64,000 bases of DNA from the NCBI RefSeq assembly GCF_016545825.1, contig NC_052613.1, positions 5,890,001 to 5,954,000 on the forward strand, given 5' to 3'. Source of the stretch: Eucalyptus grandis. Taxonomy: Eukaryota > Streptophyta > Magnoliopsida > Myrtales > Myrtaceae. The first letter of the stretch is position 1. Every line of letters begins with the position of its first letter. Below, piece by piece: positions 11,353 through 21,412 of the stretch. The position numbers and the translations under genes are program-made. The notes below the pieces were generated by a model. That model did not search any database and was not told the origin of the DNA. It saw nothing but the letters and a program-made list of their open reading frames with translations.

Positions 11353-11665
11353 AAGTTAACGAGAAAGAATTGAGACAAGTAAAATTATAAGAATTGATTC
11401 AGAGTCCAAGATAACCCTAAAAAGGTAAGGACAAGATGTATTTGTTCGTCGTGGGATAAAAAAATGATTTTTTTCAGCCTAAGGATGGTGCTTGTGGGGC
11501 GAGAATCCTTGATGCGCTCTCGTAGCATTATGCGATTGCATCATTTTTTTGGGTCCAAGAATTAGGTTGTTGAATTGGGAAAACAAAAACATTAAATATC
11601 ACTGAAGTATAATACCATCACCTCATGTGTCATCTATACTCACATCGGTCAAAATTGCAACTTAA
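11353..11665 (+). repeat. Upstream block of the LEA_2 locus repeat family
   Basis: Starts 'aagttaacgag' and contains 'gtaaaattataagaattgat', the 'aaggatggtgcttgtggggc' word, a 'gcattatg(c/t)gattgcat' word and 'ataccatcacct'. The same block occurs at 15260-15570, 32309-32645 and 35795-36045, each time upstream of a LEA_2-type locus or its remnant. It marks the repeating locus module within each duplication unit. Confidence 0.7.
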
Positions 11666-12138
11666 TTATTAACTCGGGTGGATAAAGTTAAGCAGTGCAA
11701 AGATAATGCGGGAAAACCTCATTATTTTCCTCGTTAGGTTTCAGTGCTATCAAGACGGTCTTACTTTCAGTGTTCCAAATACCTAAATACATCAGTAAAA
11801 AGTTTTTCCAATTCATATCAGCAATGATTATCAATGCAATTGAGAAACCTCTTTACAAGCTTGTCAAGAAATCGCATTACTCTTTTATTCTATACAGTGC
11901 TCTTACTTTTACTTTTGCATGAGATGACTTTAGATCTAAAGAAATGAATTTCACTATAATTTATAATTTTTTGTGATTTTATTTTTTTTTCTCACAAATT
12001 CTCAAAGTTATATTTGTGATTTGATCTAGGGTTGAGTCTCTTTTCTCACTGAGGCACGTGGTGGGCCCCCTCGGCTATTTTATTTATTTGCCTGTCAATT
12101 GATTTTCCCAGGACTCTCGGTGCTTGCATCGAAACCAA

Positions 12139-12771
12139 ATGGAAGCTGACCGCCCCGCCGTCCCAACCCGCGACGATGACGCTCGAGAACCCTCGACGGC
12201 AGCACCTCCGTGGTCCCACCGGTACAAGCTGATCGTCGGCCGCTTTGTCGCATTTGCTATGCCCACTATTCTCGGCCTCCTCATGGTCATCTTCTTGGCG
12301 ATGCCCGCTGGAATGTTGCCCCAGCACAGGCTTGACCTGGGCTCTTCCCTTTCATCCCTCAACATCTCCATGTCCATCTCCCACAGTAACCTCATCACTG
12401 TGGAGTACACTCACATGAAACTCCTCTTGAGTTCAGACGGCCAGCTCACTCTCTCTCTCTCTCAGCCCTCCCTCGTGTCCAACTCCACTCAGGCGCCCGG
12501 CTGTGGGACCTCACTCCGAGCCAAGGCCCAGACAACGCTGTCGGTCGTCACTGACTTGGGCATAAACGGCGTGGAGGTGACCATCGAAGTAGCAGCAAAA
12601 GCCAAAAGGAGGCTGCGCTTGGGTCCGTGGTGCACCGCCATGCTCAACGTGGACGTTTCATGCACGTTCCTGACCTTCGCAGCTCACTCCAACAGGGAGG
12701 ACGGCGGCAATCAGATGATCCTCGAAGGCACCTTGAGCTGCTTGCTCAACATCATCCCTGAACTCTGGTAA
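12139..12771 (+). CDS. LEA_2 / NDR1-HIN1-like membrane protein
   Basis: Encodes 210 residues from ATG 12139. The open frame extends 15 bases upstream without an ATG. Layout: a charged, Pro-rich cytosolic N-terminus (1-30) ending HRYK; one membrane segment (about 35-58, rich in Phe, Leu and Ile); then an outside LEA_2-type beta domain (about 85-180). The domain has VEYTHMKLLL, N-glycosylation-like NST and a final strand block, RRLRLGPW...LNVDVSC, typical of this family. Family members act at the plasma membrane in defence or stress responses; the substrate or partner of this one is unknown. It is the only copy in the window with intact start, frame and stop. It has one probable intron just after the coding end, and AATAAA at 13063. 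The paralogue is at 33179-33859. Length is normal for the family. Confidence 0.7.
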   Translation: MEADRPAVPTRDDDAREPSTAAPPWSHRYKLIVGRFVAFAMPTILGLLMVIFLAMPAGMLPQHRLDLGSSLSSLNISMSISHSNLITVEYTHMKLLLSSDGQLTLSLSQPSLVSNSTQAPGCGTSLRAKAQTTLSVVTDLGINGVEVTIEVAAKAKRRLRLGPWCTAMLNVDVSCTFLTFAAHSNREDGGNQMILEGTLSCLLNIIPELW

Positions 12772-12982
12772 GAAAAGTCATAAGTTCCTGCTTAGTTTCG
12801 TATTTCTATTGTCGTGGCAGTGGTTTGTGTTCACCGATGAAGTGGACGAGAAGTTGTCGATGCTCGGCATGACAATTTTTTGGAGCCGTTTGATTCGGCG
12901 CATGCTTGGCCTTTTTTTATTGTACTAATATAAAACAATCTTTGATTCTCACGACCCCGTCTCTTCTTGTCCTAATTTTCAG
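12768..12982 (+). other. Probable intron whose donor overlaps the stop codon
   Basis: The stop TAA lies inside a strong donor, CTG/GTAAGA, at 12768. A good acceptor with branch-like CTAAT and TTTTCAG ends at 12982. Splicing would join CTCTG to ATTC and create TGA one codon earlier, removing only the final Trp. The same donor and acceptor exist in unit 2 (33856 and 34073). No transcript evidence is available. Confidence 0.5.
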
Positions 12983-13062
12983 ATTCTGGAGGCTCTGGCT
13001 TCTGCAGTTGGCGCATCACTCGGGAGGTTCCTTTCCTAGCCTATGACTTTGATTTACTAAGG

Positions 13063-13068
13063 AATAAA
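13063..13068 (+). terminator. Polyadenylation signal of the LEA_2 gene
   Basis: AATAAA occurs in 'aaggaataaatagcttg', about 290 bases after the stop. The same context recurs at 34152, 16637 and 37387 after the other copies, so it belongs to the locus module. Confidence 0.55.
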
Positions 13069-13088
13069 TAGCTTGTACTTTACATGTT

Positions 13089-13285
13089 TTTTTATAGGGT
13101 TTTGCTAGGTATAATAGTCATTGGAATATAATAAGAATAATCATTTATTATGAGCCACAAATTTTTGAAGAAATCGGTCTCACGACTATTTATAATTATT
13201 TATAATTTGATTTTTTGTAATTCAGAATAGGCTGATATTTTCATAGTATATTAAAGATTGTCATGCAATCATTTCTTTTTTTTAA
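13089..13285 (+). mobile_element. MITE-like insertion private to unit 1
   Basis: Unit 2 reads from 'gacatgc' straight to 'atattagag' near 34172-34187. Here about 190 bases intervene, and they resemble 7610-7790. The ends are blurred by T-rich sequence and no target duplication is certain. Confidence 0.55.
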
Positions 13286-13599
13286 TATTAGAGACTTCAC
13301 AAATTTTGTCCCTTTAGCTTAATTTCACGAGTTTTGTCCCTTTAGCTTAATTTCTAACCGTGCATTGGCATATGACCTCAAACCTAGCTTTTTTTCGGTT
13401 CCAAAGCAGGCTACAACAGAGGCAGCCTCAAATGATTATCCAAGCAATTAAGCGCCTTGTTAAAGAGAGAAAGACACCAAACACAAAAATTCCAAAGCCG
13501 ATCGTGACAGAAAGTTGCTAACGAACTTCAGTATATACTAGTATCAAGATGTTTTATATTTTTTATATGCACGTGATCTCACTCTACCCACTAACTCTA

Positions 13600-13830
13600 C
13601 CTACTAACTTAATTTCTTTTGTTGGAATTTCCAACGCAGCACCAGAGTTGAGATTTATCCACACCTTTGGCTTGCGCCTCCCTTCCCGTCAGTCAAATTC
13701 ATGTGCCACCCGATCCTTTTCTATGTTTTTTTTTTTTTTTTTGTTATTATTATTATCTCCGTTCATTAATTTTATTTTTGAAGCAAACTTTCTAACACGG
13801 TGGGTTTTAAGCTTTCTTACTACCGGGAAC
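13600..13830 (+). repeat. Downstream block of the LEA_2 locus module
   Basis: Contains 'ttggaatttccaacgcagca', then 'tccacacctttggc', also found at 16683-16850 and 37430-37590. The frame reading GISNAA and HTFG is open in each copy. It may be an old downstream exon, since an acceptor-like AACGCAG precedes it, but the frame is not long enough to identify. Confidence 0.5.
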
Positions 13831-15230
13831 TAGACCGAGAGGATTGATTTTCAAAATTGGGAACCGGGGTGGTCTAACGACTAGGAACCATACTGAACCA
13901 TCAATCTGGTCCAATGGAATTAGTCACTTTTTTTTTCTACTACTTAATATTATACGTTACGAAGAAATTTTTTTAAAAAAGCTAGTTGCTTTTACTTTAT
14001 TTTTAAGAATTAATGAAAAAAGTATATATAGTTGGTCTAATTCCCCCTTGAAATCGGGAACTAGACTGCTCGGATACCAATTCCACTTTTAGGAACCGAA
14101 AACCGAACTAATACTCCTAGAAATCGGACCCAACTAGCCAATTTGGTTTGGTACGGGCGGTCTGTTTTGCACATCCCCATTGAAGAACAATTGACCCGCT
14201 CAGCCTCCTCACAGGATAAAACATTGCGCATTTAGTATTCTCTAAGACATAAAATGTGATTAGAATTGCCGCACGGTTGTTACCTTAGATCTAAAAAACG
14301 TCATCGGCCCACTCAAAAAATATACAGTTCATTGAATGATTTCATATCTACGTTGATATATAATTCTAAATTATATTGCACATGAGAGTGTGTGAGTAAA
14401 GTTTGAGCAAGAATTTGACTTGAATCAATGCCAAATGCAACATTGATACATAGTTCCGAAATAAATTAAAAAGCAAAATCTCCACACTCTAAAGCTCTAC
14501 TCGCTCAAGTGCATCGAGACACCCCCACTATTAGGTCACCACGAAATTGGAAACGCAATTCAGCAAGTAGGACTCATATTTATATTACAAGAACCGCCCC
14601 CCAAACGTAACAATTTAGCAATATCAACCGCGCTCTAAGGGATTAGGGACGGAAATGGCCCTTTTCCAATGCGTTTCCCATGAGCAGCACAAAATAGGTT
14701 TCTAAAGAGAATTTCCTTGTTTTACAGAAGATTTGGACCAAAAAAAAAAACATTAGTAGGGTGCATACGACCAAAAAAAAAAAAAAGAGAATAGTCGGGT
14801 GCATGCCGTTAGGATAATGTCATTTTACAGCGCATACATTACTTTTCTTCTTCTATGAATGATTAATAATTAATTTTTTTAGATTTATTATTTTTTTTCT
14901 TGGAATAAAGTCGCTGAATTTGCTTACTTTGCTTCCCGGTCAGCAGACCCATAATTACTTCAACCTGTCACCAAAATCAGCTCTCTTTTTCTTCTTCTTT
15001 TCCGAATCTTTGACGTTGCTTACGATGATGGTTTATGTGATACGCACAAGGCAACATAAGCTAAACATAAGATCAAATTATTATCTTTGGTGTGAAGTGT
15101 GGCATTACATGATCAAATGTACCCATCATTTTTGGCTATTATCATTGGAAAAAAGACATGTTTTGATTGTTCCACTATTAAGACCAGAATTTTAAGAAGG
15201 CGATGTCACCTAATTTAGAATGTGTTAGGT
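13831..15230. other. Non-coding; mixed repeats
   Basis: 13840-14160 contains 'gggaacc' and 'gaaccg' words like those at 3495-3600. From 14330 the sequence aligns with 34990-35740 of unit 2. The 'gagtgtgtgagtaaagtttgag' block at 14388 recurs at 17560, 35050 and 38312, so it belongs to the locus module. No gene is seen. Confidence 0.45.
14754..14804 (+). mobile_element. Short A-tailed insertion with 13-bp flanking repeat
   Basis: TAGTAGGGTGCAT (14754-14766) and TAGTCGGGTGCAT (14792-14804) flank 25 bases that read ACGACC followed by a run of 14 A and GAGAA. Unit 2 is deleted around this point, so there is no clean empty site. It fits the pattern of ultrashort retroposed tails seen in unit 2. 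Confidence 0.45.
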
Positions 15231-15259
15231 AAAAACTAGAATCAGGAGTGGCCATGGAA

Positions 15260-15360
15260 ATAAAGTTAACGATATAAAATTGAGACCAAAAAGTTCTAAG
15301 AATTGATTGAGGGTCTAAGATAACCCTAAAAAGATAGGAGCAAAATGTATTTGTCTGTCG

Positions 15361-15411
<51 letters not shown>

Positions 15412-15570
15412 GTTCCAAGGATGGTGCTTATGGGGCAAAAATCCTTTGTGTGCTCTCGTAGCATTATGTGATTGCATGATTCTTTTTTTTCCAAGAATCA
15501 GGTTGTTGAATTGGAGAAAAAAACAATTAAGTATCCCTAAAGTATAATACCATCACCTGTGTGGCATCCT
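15260..15570 (+). repeat. Second upstream block of the LEA_2 module, with (TA)n
   Basis: Repeats the 11353-11665 block. A perfect (TA)n microsatellite of about 45 bases (15365-15409) sits where the other copies have short AT sequence. A further partial copy follows at 15640-15760. Confidence 0.65.
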
Positions 15571-16017
15571 CACTCGCATCACCTAAAATTAACATATAGG
15601 ATCGAGAATCTGAGATAACACCAGAAAGACAAGGGCAAGATGGATTAGTTCGTCATGTAAAAAAAATTAATAATAAAGATATTTTTGGGTCCAATAATGG
15701 TGCTCGTCGGACCTACATTGATTTCTTAATGCGCTGGGGGGCCTACATTGGTTTCTTAATGCGCTTTGACTGGCAACTCGCCCGGGTTAGCTTGGCTTTG
15801 CCTGTATACTTTGGTCCGTGACTATTTTCTCCTCGGGCCGGAAAAGCCACGATAGAGAGAAAAAAAAATCAGGAAAAAAGAAAAGAAAAACATGCAATTG
15901 CTTCGTACGTAAGTAATTCCAATACCCCGATTGCTCCAACATTCTCTCCATAAATTGCAGATTTCAACGGCACAAAAACACATGTAGAAACAAAAAAACT
16001 CGACACAAAAATTTCAA

Positions 16018-16130
16018 ATGAGGGCCGAACACCTCATTCTACCCCCATTCGGATGATCCGGCATCACCACTGCCTAGTTGTAGCAGTGATGATTGGTCGA
16101 TGAGTGCTTGATGGGAGAACAGTAATAATT
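16018..16130 (+). pseudogene. Decayed start of the second locus in unit 1
   Basis: ATG 16018 begins a frame (MRAEHLILP) that stops after 12 codons. The unit 2 partner (36461) reads MRTEQFLLP and stays open for about 40 codons with a Pro/Asp-rich stretch. Both follow a shared promoter-like segment with 'tctctccataaatt'. The product is not recognised; position suggests a relative of the LEA_2 loci. Confidence 0.35.
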
Positions 16131-16140
16131 CAAACAATAT

Positions 16141-16470
16141 CGAATTAACCCATGTTAGTTTTCCTTAAATTTTACAGTCAAATTGCTAAGTTAAATAACA
16201 CTAACAGTTGATTGATATATTAATTTGAGATTTTACTCTCCGCTTGTCAAAGTTATACTAGTTTTGTATTTTTTTGTATTAATCCAATTTAAATGAGGGT
16301 ATATTTGTCAAAAATGTACTAAATTGAGATTTTTTGGCATTCAAAAAAATTAGTGTTGAGTAAATTTATCGGAAGTGTACCAATTTTGGGTTTCTTTTGT
16401 GGTCATTTGAGGTAATTTGTTATAAGTGTACTAATTTATGATTTTCGTTATGTTAACCCTTAATATTAAA
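16141..16470 (+). mobile_element. Truncated copy of the GGGTTAATAC MITE family
   Basis: Matches the inner and right part of the element at 19511-19985: 'taaattttacagtcaaatt', 'gattttactctccgct', 'aatccaattt', repeated 'aaatttatc..aagtgtacca' units and a right end reading GTTAACCC. The left terminus is missing. The same insertion is present at the equivalent point in unit 2 (36740-37175), so it predates the duplication. Confidence 0.7.
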
Positions 16471-16479
16471 TGATATTCA

Positions 16480-16880
16480 ATTCTCACGACCACATCTCTT
16501 GTTGTTCAATTTTTCAATTCTAGAGACCCTGGCTTCCATAAGTTTGGGCATCACTTGTAGGTTTCCTTCTTAGCTTATTACTTTGGCAAGCACTTCACAT
16601 GCCAAGGATTCTTCTGAATGTATGATTTTTTACGGAATAAATAGCTTGCACTTGATCTCCCCCACCTATTTGCTTAATTTTTTTATTGGAATTTCTAATG
16701 CAGCACAAGAGTCGGGTTTTGTCCACACCTTTGGCGTGTGCCTCTCCTCCGTCAGACAAATTCACGTTCTGCTCGCGATCCTTTTTGGCCTTTATTCATT
16801 AATTTTGACTTTTGAAGCCGACTTTCTAAAAGACGTCATGGGCATCTCAAAAGACGCTCCGACACTAGTAGCAGTTTGAG
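16480..16880 (+). repeat. 3' flank of the decayed second locus
   Basis: Corresponds to 12950-13070 plus 13600-13830 of the intact locus: 'attctagagaccctggcttcc', the AATAAA context at 16637, then the HTFG block. It shows that a LEA_2-type locus module once stood upstream. The open frame 16583-16879 covers this block but is not an independent gene. Confidence 0.5.
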
Positions 16881-17598
16881 CCTGGGACGGATAAGCATTG
16901 GTTGACTATCACTGGTCCACTGTTGATTCGCGTGTCCCTCACGTCTCACAAATCATCGATTTAATAATTAACGAGAATTCGAAAAAATAAAATGTTAAAA
17001 TTAAACCTAGCTAAAAACTTATCGAGAGCACGCATTGTCCTTTTATTCCCTACATGGTTCTTCTTTTATTGTGGTTTTTCACATAAAGTAACTTAGAGTT
17101 TCGGTGAAATTAAGATCGAAAAGGTACAAGGGTCGCGAGAAAATTCTCGAGGGGGCACGTCACTTTGTTTTTTCTTGTTTATGGTCTCCAGCACCTAACA
17201 AATAAAAATAAATAAATAAGACGCTTTTTGATTGGATAGGAATAAATGAAGAGATACTAAGCCAGGCACGTATCAAATCTCAAACTTGATTATCTTAAGA
17301 GTTTATGAAACAATGAAACCCTAGCTCATACCAATCTAATTACTTCTTCTGAATTTTAATGAAAATGATACTAAATATAAATTCCATGCAAAGGGAAGAG
17401 GGATGGAAAGAGTCGCCGACCCACACACTAGTTTGAGAATATTAAATTGATGAGAGAAGATTTACTCAACTCTAACGTGCTGCAGCAATCTTGTAACAAA
17501 AATACCATTAGAACAAAAAAACCAGTTAATCGAATGATTTCATAATATATTGTACGTGAGATCGTGTGAATAACGTTTGAGCGAGAGTTTGACGTGAA
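16881..17598. other. Non-coding, duplicated at 37620-38390
   Basis: Also similar to 34230-34920, showing that this flank exists twice in unit 2. No gene is seen. Confidence 0.5.
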
Positions 17599-18060
17599 TT
17601 AATGCCAAATGCAATAATTGATACATAGTTCCGAAATACATTTTAGAGCAAAATCTCCACCCGCAACTAGGTTGAGGTCAGCAAGCCCCTCAAATATCTT
17701 GAAAACCCGGATCGAATCAAGCTGAATCGTCAACATCCCCATCACCTCAAGACCATCTTGGAGGAGCTTCACGCGAAGCTGTCCTCGTAGCTGGTGGAGA
17801 CAGCTGTTGCGCAAGATCTGTCAAGGCGGAGAGAGCCAACTACGAGGAGCGATTCGGAGGTCGTGGCACTCCTCGAGCCACCGTTCCAATCCCAAATTCG
17901 ACGACGAGGGGTTTGCGTGCGTGCGTGCGTGCGTCATGGGTCGAATTTGAGTTTCGGAATGTCAAATTCATCGCTGAGCGCAAACTTGACACTCAACATC
18001 CACCGATTTAAAAAAAAAAATCAAAAAAAAATCAAAGGGTAAATTGCAAATATTGAAAGG
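17599..18060. pseudogene. Unrecognised gene fragment conserved in both units
   Basis: A GC-richer block open in both directions. The minus frame (17599-17814) contains HQLRGQLRVKLLQDGLEVMG. The plus frame (17794-18042) begins METAVAQDLSRRREP and is retained at 38543-38827. The frames disagree after small indels, and the second half runs into A-rich sequence. Which strand once coded is unclear and no family is claimed. A GTGC microsatellite-like stretch lies at 17918-17934. Confidence 0.3.
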
Positions 18061-18589
18061 TGGGACAGGATTCAACATTATCCAAACTGGGCAATTTCGT
18101 CAATATTTCATTCGTACCACCATCGCCATAAACGAAGAGGCCTTTGTAGATAAGACACGAGAAAAGGAGCAATGGCCTTGGAATTTTTCTTTTTTCACTT
18201 TAGGAGTTCTGTCTCCACCACCCGATATTTCAAGGAAACGGGGAAAAAAAAAAAGAAAGACAGAGAATCGACAGCCCACCCACCCATGGGTTTAATGAGG
18301 GAAGACTTCTCGACTCCATCGCCCCGGTTTTCCTCCTTGTAAATGCACATTGATATGTAGCTCGCATATGTATTGCACGTGAGAGTATGTGGTTAAAATT
18401 TCAGTGAGAATGCAACTGAAGTCAACTTCAAATGCATATCGATTGTGAACTTCCTTAAGATAAACATTAAGGAAAAGTTAATGGATTATTAGATGGGTGA
18501 GAAAATTGTTCAAAAAGTTCAAACTCTACTGCACAATGGCCAATTCAATTCTAATTAGCAATTAATTCCCGAATTTTTGACAGTTTGTC

Positions 18590-19170
18590 AATGTTTAATA
18601 GGAAATTATTGATGTGAATGTCAGCCTTCCTATATGGTTCAATTAATGTTGACATAAATGATTTTTACAATTTTTGATTTTTGATTATATATATATATAT
18701 ATTGGTCTTATTTCTCCTCACCAATCGCTAAGCTTTGACAATGGCCAGTAGAGGTCACTAGCCACAAGCAAAAGCCAATGAGGGTTGTGATGCCCTTGGG
18801 GCGTGGGCAAAGCCACCCCCGCGGCCTTTGTTGAGGGCTCCCTATTTGAGGACATCATGGTCCTCACCCACAATTTGCAAGGGCTTGTAGGCATTGATGG
18901 CCACCATAAAAAAAAAAGGAATTGGAAAAAATAAAAAGAAAGGAACAAATAATAATAATAAAATTATAGATTTTTTTTTAAATTGCAAAAATTTTCCACA
19001 TTAAGGATAGCCAGCATCTATCTTAGTGATTTCCGGCCAATATTAGCGGAAAGATTACATTAGCAAATTGTTATAAAAGTTTAAGATTAAATTGGCTCAA
19101 TTGAAAGGTTTAAAAATAAATTAATATCTGTACAATAAATTGATAATTTGTTTGGTAATTTTTCCCTAGT
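18590..19170. mobile_element. AT-armed transposon-like repeat with GC-rich core
   Basis: AT-rich arms with a (TA)n run at 18688 surround a GC-rich core (18715-18905) made of GCC/AGG words. The right arm has 'ttccggccaatattagcgg', 'ggctcaattgaaagg' and 'aattgataatttgt'. The partner in unit 2 is at 39290-39940. A relative in inverted orientation is at 26390-26900. Likely a non-autonomous element; the termini are not defined. Confidence 0.45.
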
Positions 19171-19501
19171 AGGCATGAATAGTACTCATTAAAGAGATAG
19201 TGCTGGCACCTAGAGTGGACTCTCCCAAACCAACATCTATTGCAACTTGGAATTTAAACATATAATATATCTTACCTAGCCACCAATAATTGAGAGTAAA
19301 TTTTCCTTCTACAAGCTAGAAATTCATGGATACAAGAACTTGTTCACGCTAAATTGATCTAATCCATCTTGTTACATTTTCTCTTTATATTGGAAACGTT
19401 TTGCAAGAAATTGTTATTAGGTTTTAGTCCTAAATCACTAATATGTGATAGGTGATTATGCGGATGTGCAAACATCAACGTAAAACTCAAAAGCCAAAGC
19501 G

Positions 19502-19994
19502 TTAAATAAAGGGTTAATACCCTGAAAAAACCGGTATACTTGTGACAAATTTAATCCAAACTATTTTTTTAACCACCAAAAATCCCAAACTGGTATACTT
19601 GTGACAAATTTACCCTATGTTAGTTTTTGTTAAATTTTATTCTCAAATTATTAAGTTAAATGACACGTGACAGTTAACCGGTATGCCAATTTAGGATTTT
19701 ACACTCTATTTGTCACAGTTTACAATTTTTATGATTTTTTTGTGGTATTAATCCAATTTAGCATAGGGTATATTTGTCACAAATTTACCAGTTTAGGGTT
19801 TTTTCAGTTGAATAAATTAGTTTGGGGTAAATTTATCATAAATGTACCAATTTAGAGTTTTTTATAATCAGTCAGGGTAAATTTATCACAAGTTTACCAG
19901 TTTGGGGTTTTTCATGGTCAAAAAAATAGTTTTTGGTAAATTTATCACAAGTGTACCAATTTGGGGTTTTTCAAGGTATTAACCCTTAAATAAA
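19502..19994. mobile_element. MITE with GGGTTAATAC termini and perfect 9-bp target duplication
   Basis: The element, 19511-19985 (475 bp), begins GGGTTAATACC and ends with the complement GGTATTAACCC. Both ends continue as imperfect inverted repeats of the 'ggtatacttgtgacaaattta' type. TTAAATAAA is present at 19502-19510 and 19986-19994. Unit 2 has the single uninterrupted TTAAATAAA at 40253-40261. Nine-base duplications are typical of Mutator-like elements. The interior consists of degenerate 45-50 bp units, each with 'aaatttatcacaa(a/g)tgtacca'. No transposase is encoded. Confidence 0.9.
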
Positions 19995-20353
19995 TTACTC
20001 GAAAAGACTAAAAAAGACTTAAACACACTAAGCAAGCCAAAGCAAAGCAGTGAAATGATAATTCTGCAAATTTTAACTAAAAGGCAAACAATTATAAGAT
20101 ATATGCATGTTCTACTTATGACTTCTAGTTGTAATCATGTAAATACAACTTGGCCTTTCGTTTTCACAACAAAACGAGGATTTCACCTATTGACACAGGG
20201 ATCATAGAAGAAGATAATGTAATAGCTATATGAAATTATGAAGGTTGGGTGAGAAGTCATACCTCGACGCCGCCTTCTTCTCCTCATCGCTAGGCCCATC
20301 GAGTTGAGAGAAAAGAATGGCCTAAAACGATTCCTTGCAATTCTACTATTTTC

Positions 20354-21302
20354 TTAAGGTACATTTAGTAACTATTCCGTTTTCAAGAACAATTTTTTAT
20401 CAAATGATTTTTATTTTATTATGTTCCCGAATAATTTCTAAGCATTTTAAGATGTTTGGTAATTGCTCAAAATTTTTATTCCCATAATAGAATTGTGTTT
20501 GGCATCGTCTTAAAAATTTCTAATTCAAACCATTTTCTTTTAATTTTTTTTTTATAATTTTATTACTTTTTCCTTTTTTTTTTTCTTTTCTCTCTCTTCT
20601 TCTTCAACCTTTGGCCGTTGCTAGCCTCGGGATGACTAGTGATCAGCTAGTGAGGGTCAGTGACCTTGTCGGAACGTCATTGACCCCCAGCGAGGTTGCT
20701 CCTCGTTAGTTGAGCCTTGTTGGCAATTGGGTGAGGTTCGGCCTTGCCTTGGCTAGGCGACGCCAATATTGCGGTGGCTTGGCAAGGTTGAGCCCCCTCG
20801 ACGATCGGGCGATCTCAGCTTCACCAGATCCGGGCAAGGTTGAGCTCTAGTCATGGCGAGATTGAGGCTTGTCTCGGCCAAGCGAGGCTCGGCGATGGCT
20901 GAAGGAGGCCCAGGCGAGGCTCGCTAGTGGTCCGAGGAGGCCCAAGAGAGGCTCACCTTGCCGATGGCTAGGCGAGCCTCCAACGAGCTTGCTAGACCTC
21001 GCCCAATCGGTCGTCGACGACCAATGGCAGTGGTCAATAGCGACGGTGGTGGAAGAAGAAGAAAGAAGGAAGAAGAACAAGAAGAAAAGAAGAAGAGAAG
21101 AAGAAAAATAAATTTAGGTTTGCTTGATTATAGAATTATTCCCAAAAACAAAGAATCAATTTTTTTTTTTACTCATTAATTCTATTCTAAATCTATTCTA
21201 GAGAACAAAAATTTACCAAATGGATTTATATTCCAAATCTACTATCAAGAACAAAATAATATAAATTGTTACTGTTTGGCAAATCGCCAAACGCGCCCTT
21301 AA
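20354..21302. mobile_element. TIR element with GC-rich core and TTAA flanks, unit 1
   Basis: TTAA at 20354-20357 and 21299-21302 bounds 941 bases. The right end read inward is GGGCGCGTTTGGCGA; the left is the poorer match GGTACATTTAGTAAC. Arms are AT-rich; the core (20610-21050) is GC-rich with repeated GAGGCTCG-like words and an A/G-rich GAAGAAG tail. Paralogous sites at 24104-24107 and 44492-44495 read straight through CTTAACAT or CTTAATAT, i.e. empty. TTAA suits piggyBac; an inner TAA would suit PIF/Harbinger. The superfamily is undecided. ORFs inside the core are not genes. Confidence 0.75.
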
Positions 21303-21356
21303 CATTCGGATTTGCTATCTCCATCATGTAATTTCCCAAGGAATCAAGCTCTTCTT

Positions 21357-21372
21357 CTTCTTCTTCTCTCTC

Positions 21373-21405
<33 letters not shown>

Positions 21406-21412
21406 TCTCTCA
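21357..21412 (+). repeat. (CTT)n/(CT)n microsatellite
   Basis: CTT repeats pass into two CT runs. Unit 2 has a different T-rich sequence here (41690-41785) plus about 80 bases absent from this copy. Confidence 0.9.

Noticed and set aside
12046..12410. Two minus-strand ORFs antisense to the LEA_2 gene
   Set aside because: They mirror GC-rich coding sequence; no motif, and the plus frame has family features.
15365..15409. TA run that could be taken for a transposon hairpin
   Set aside because: A simple (TA)n microsatellite; unit 2 lacks it at the equivalent place.
16583..16879. 98-codon ORF with hydrophobic stretches
   Set aside because: It covers the 3' flank block of the LEA_2 module, which is repeated at 13600 and 37430 with broken frames.
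20847..21179. Overlapping ORFs on both strands of a GC-rich block
   Set aside because: They lie in the core and GAAGAAG tail of a TIR element present in both units; frames are not conserved.
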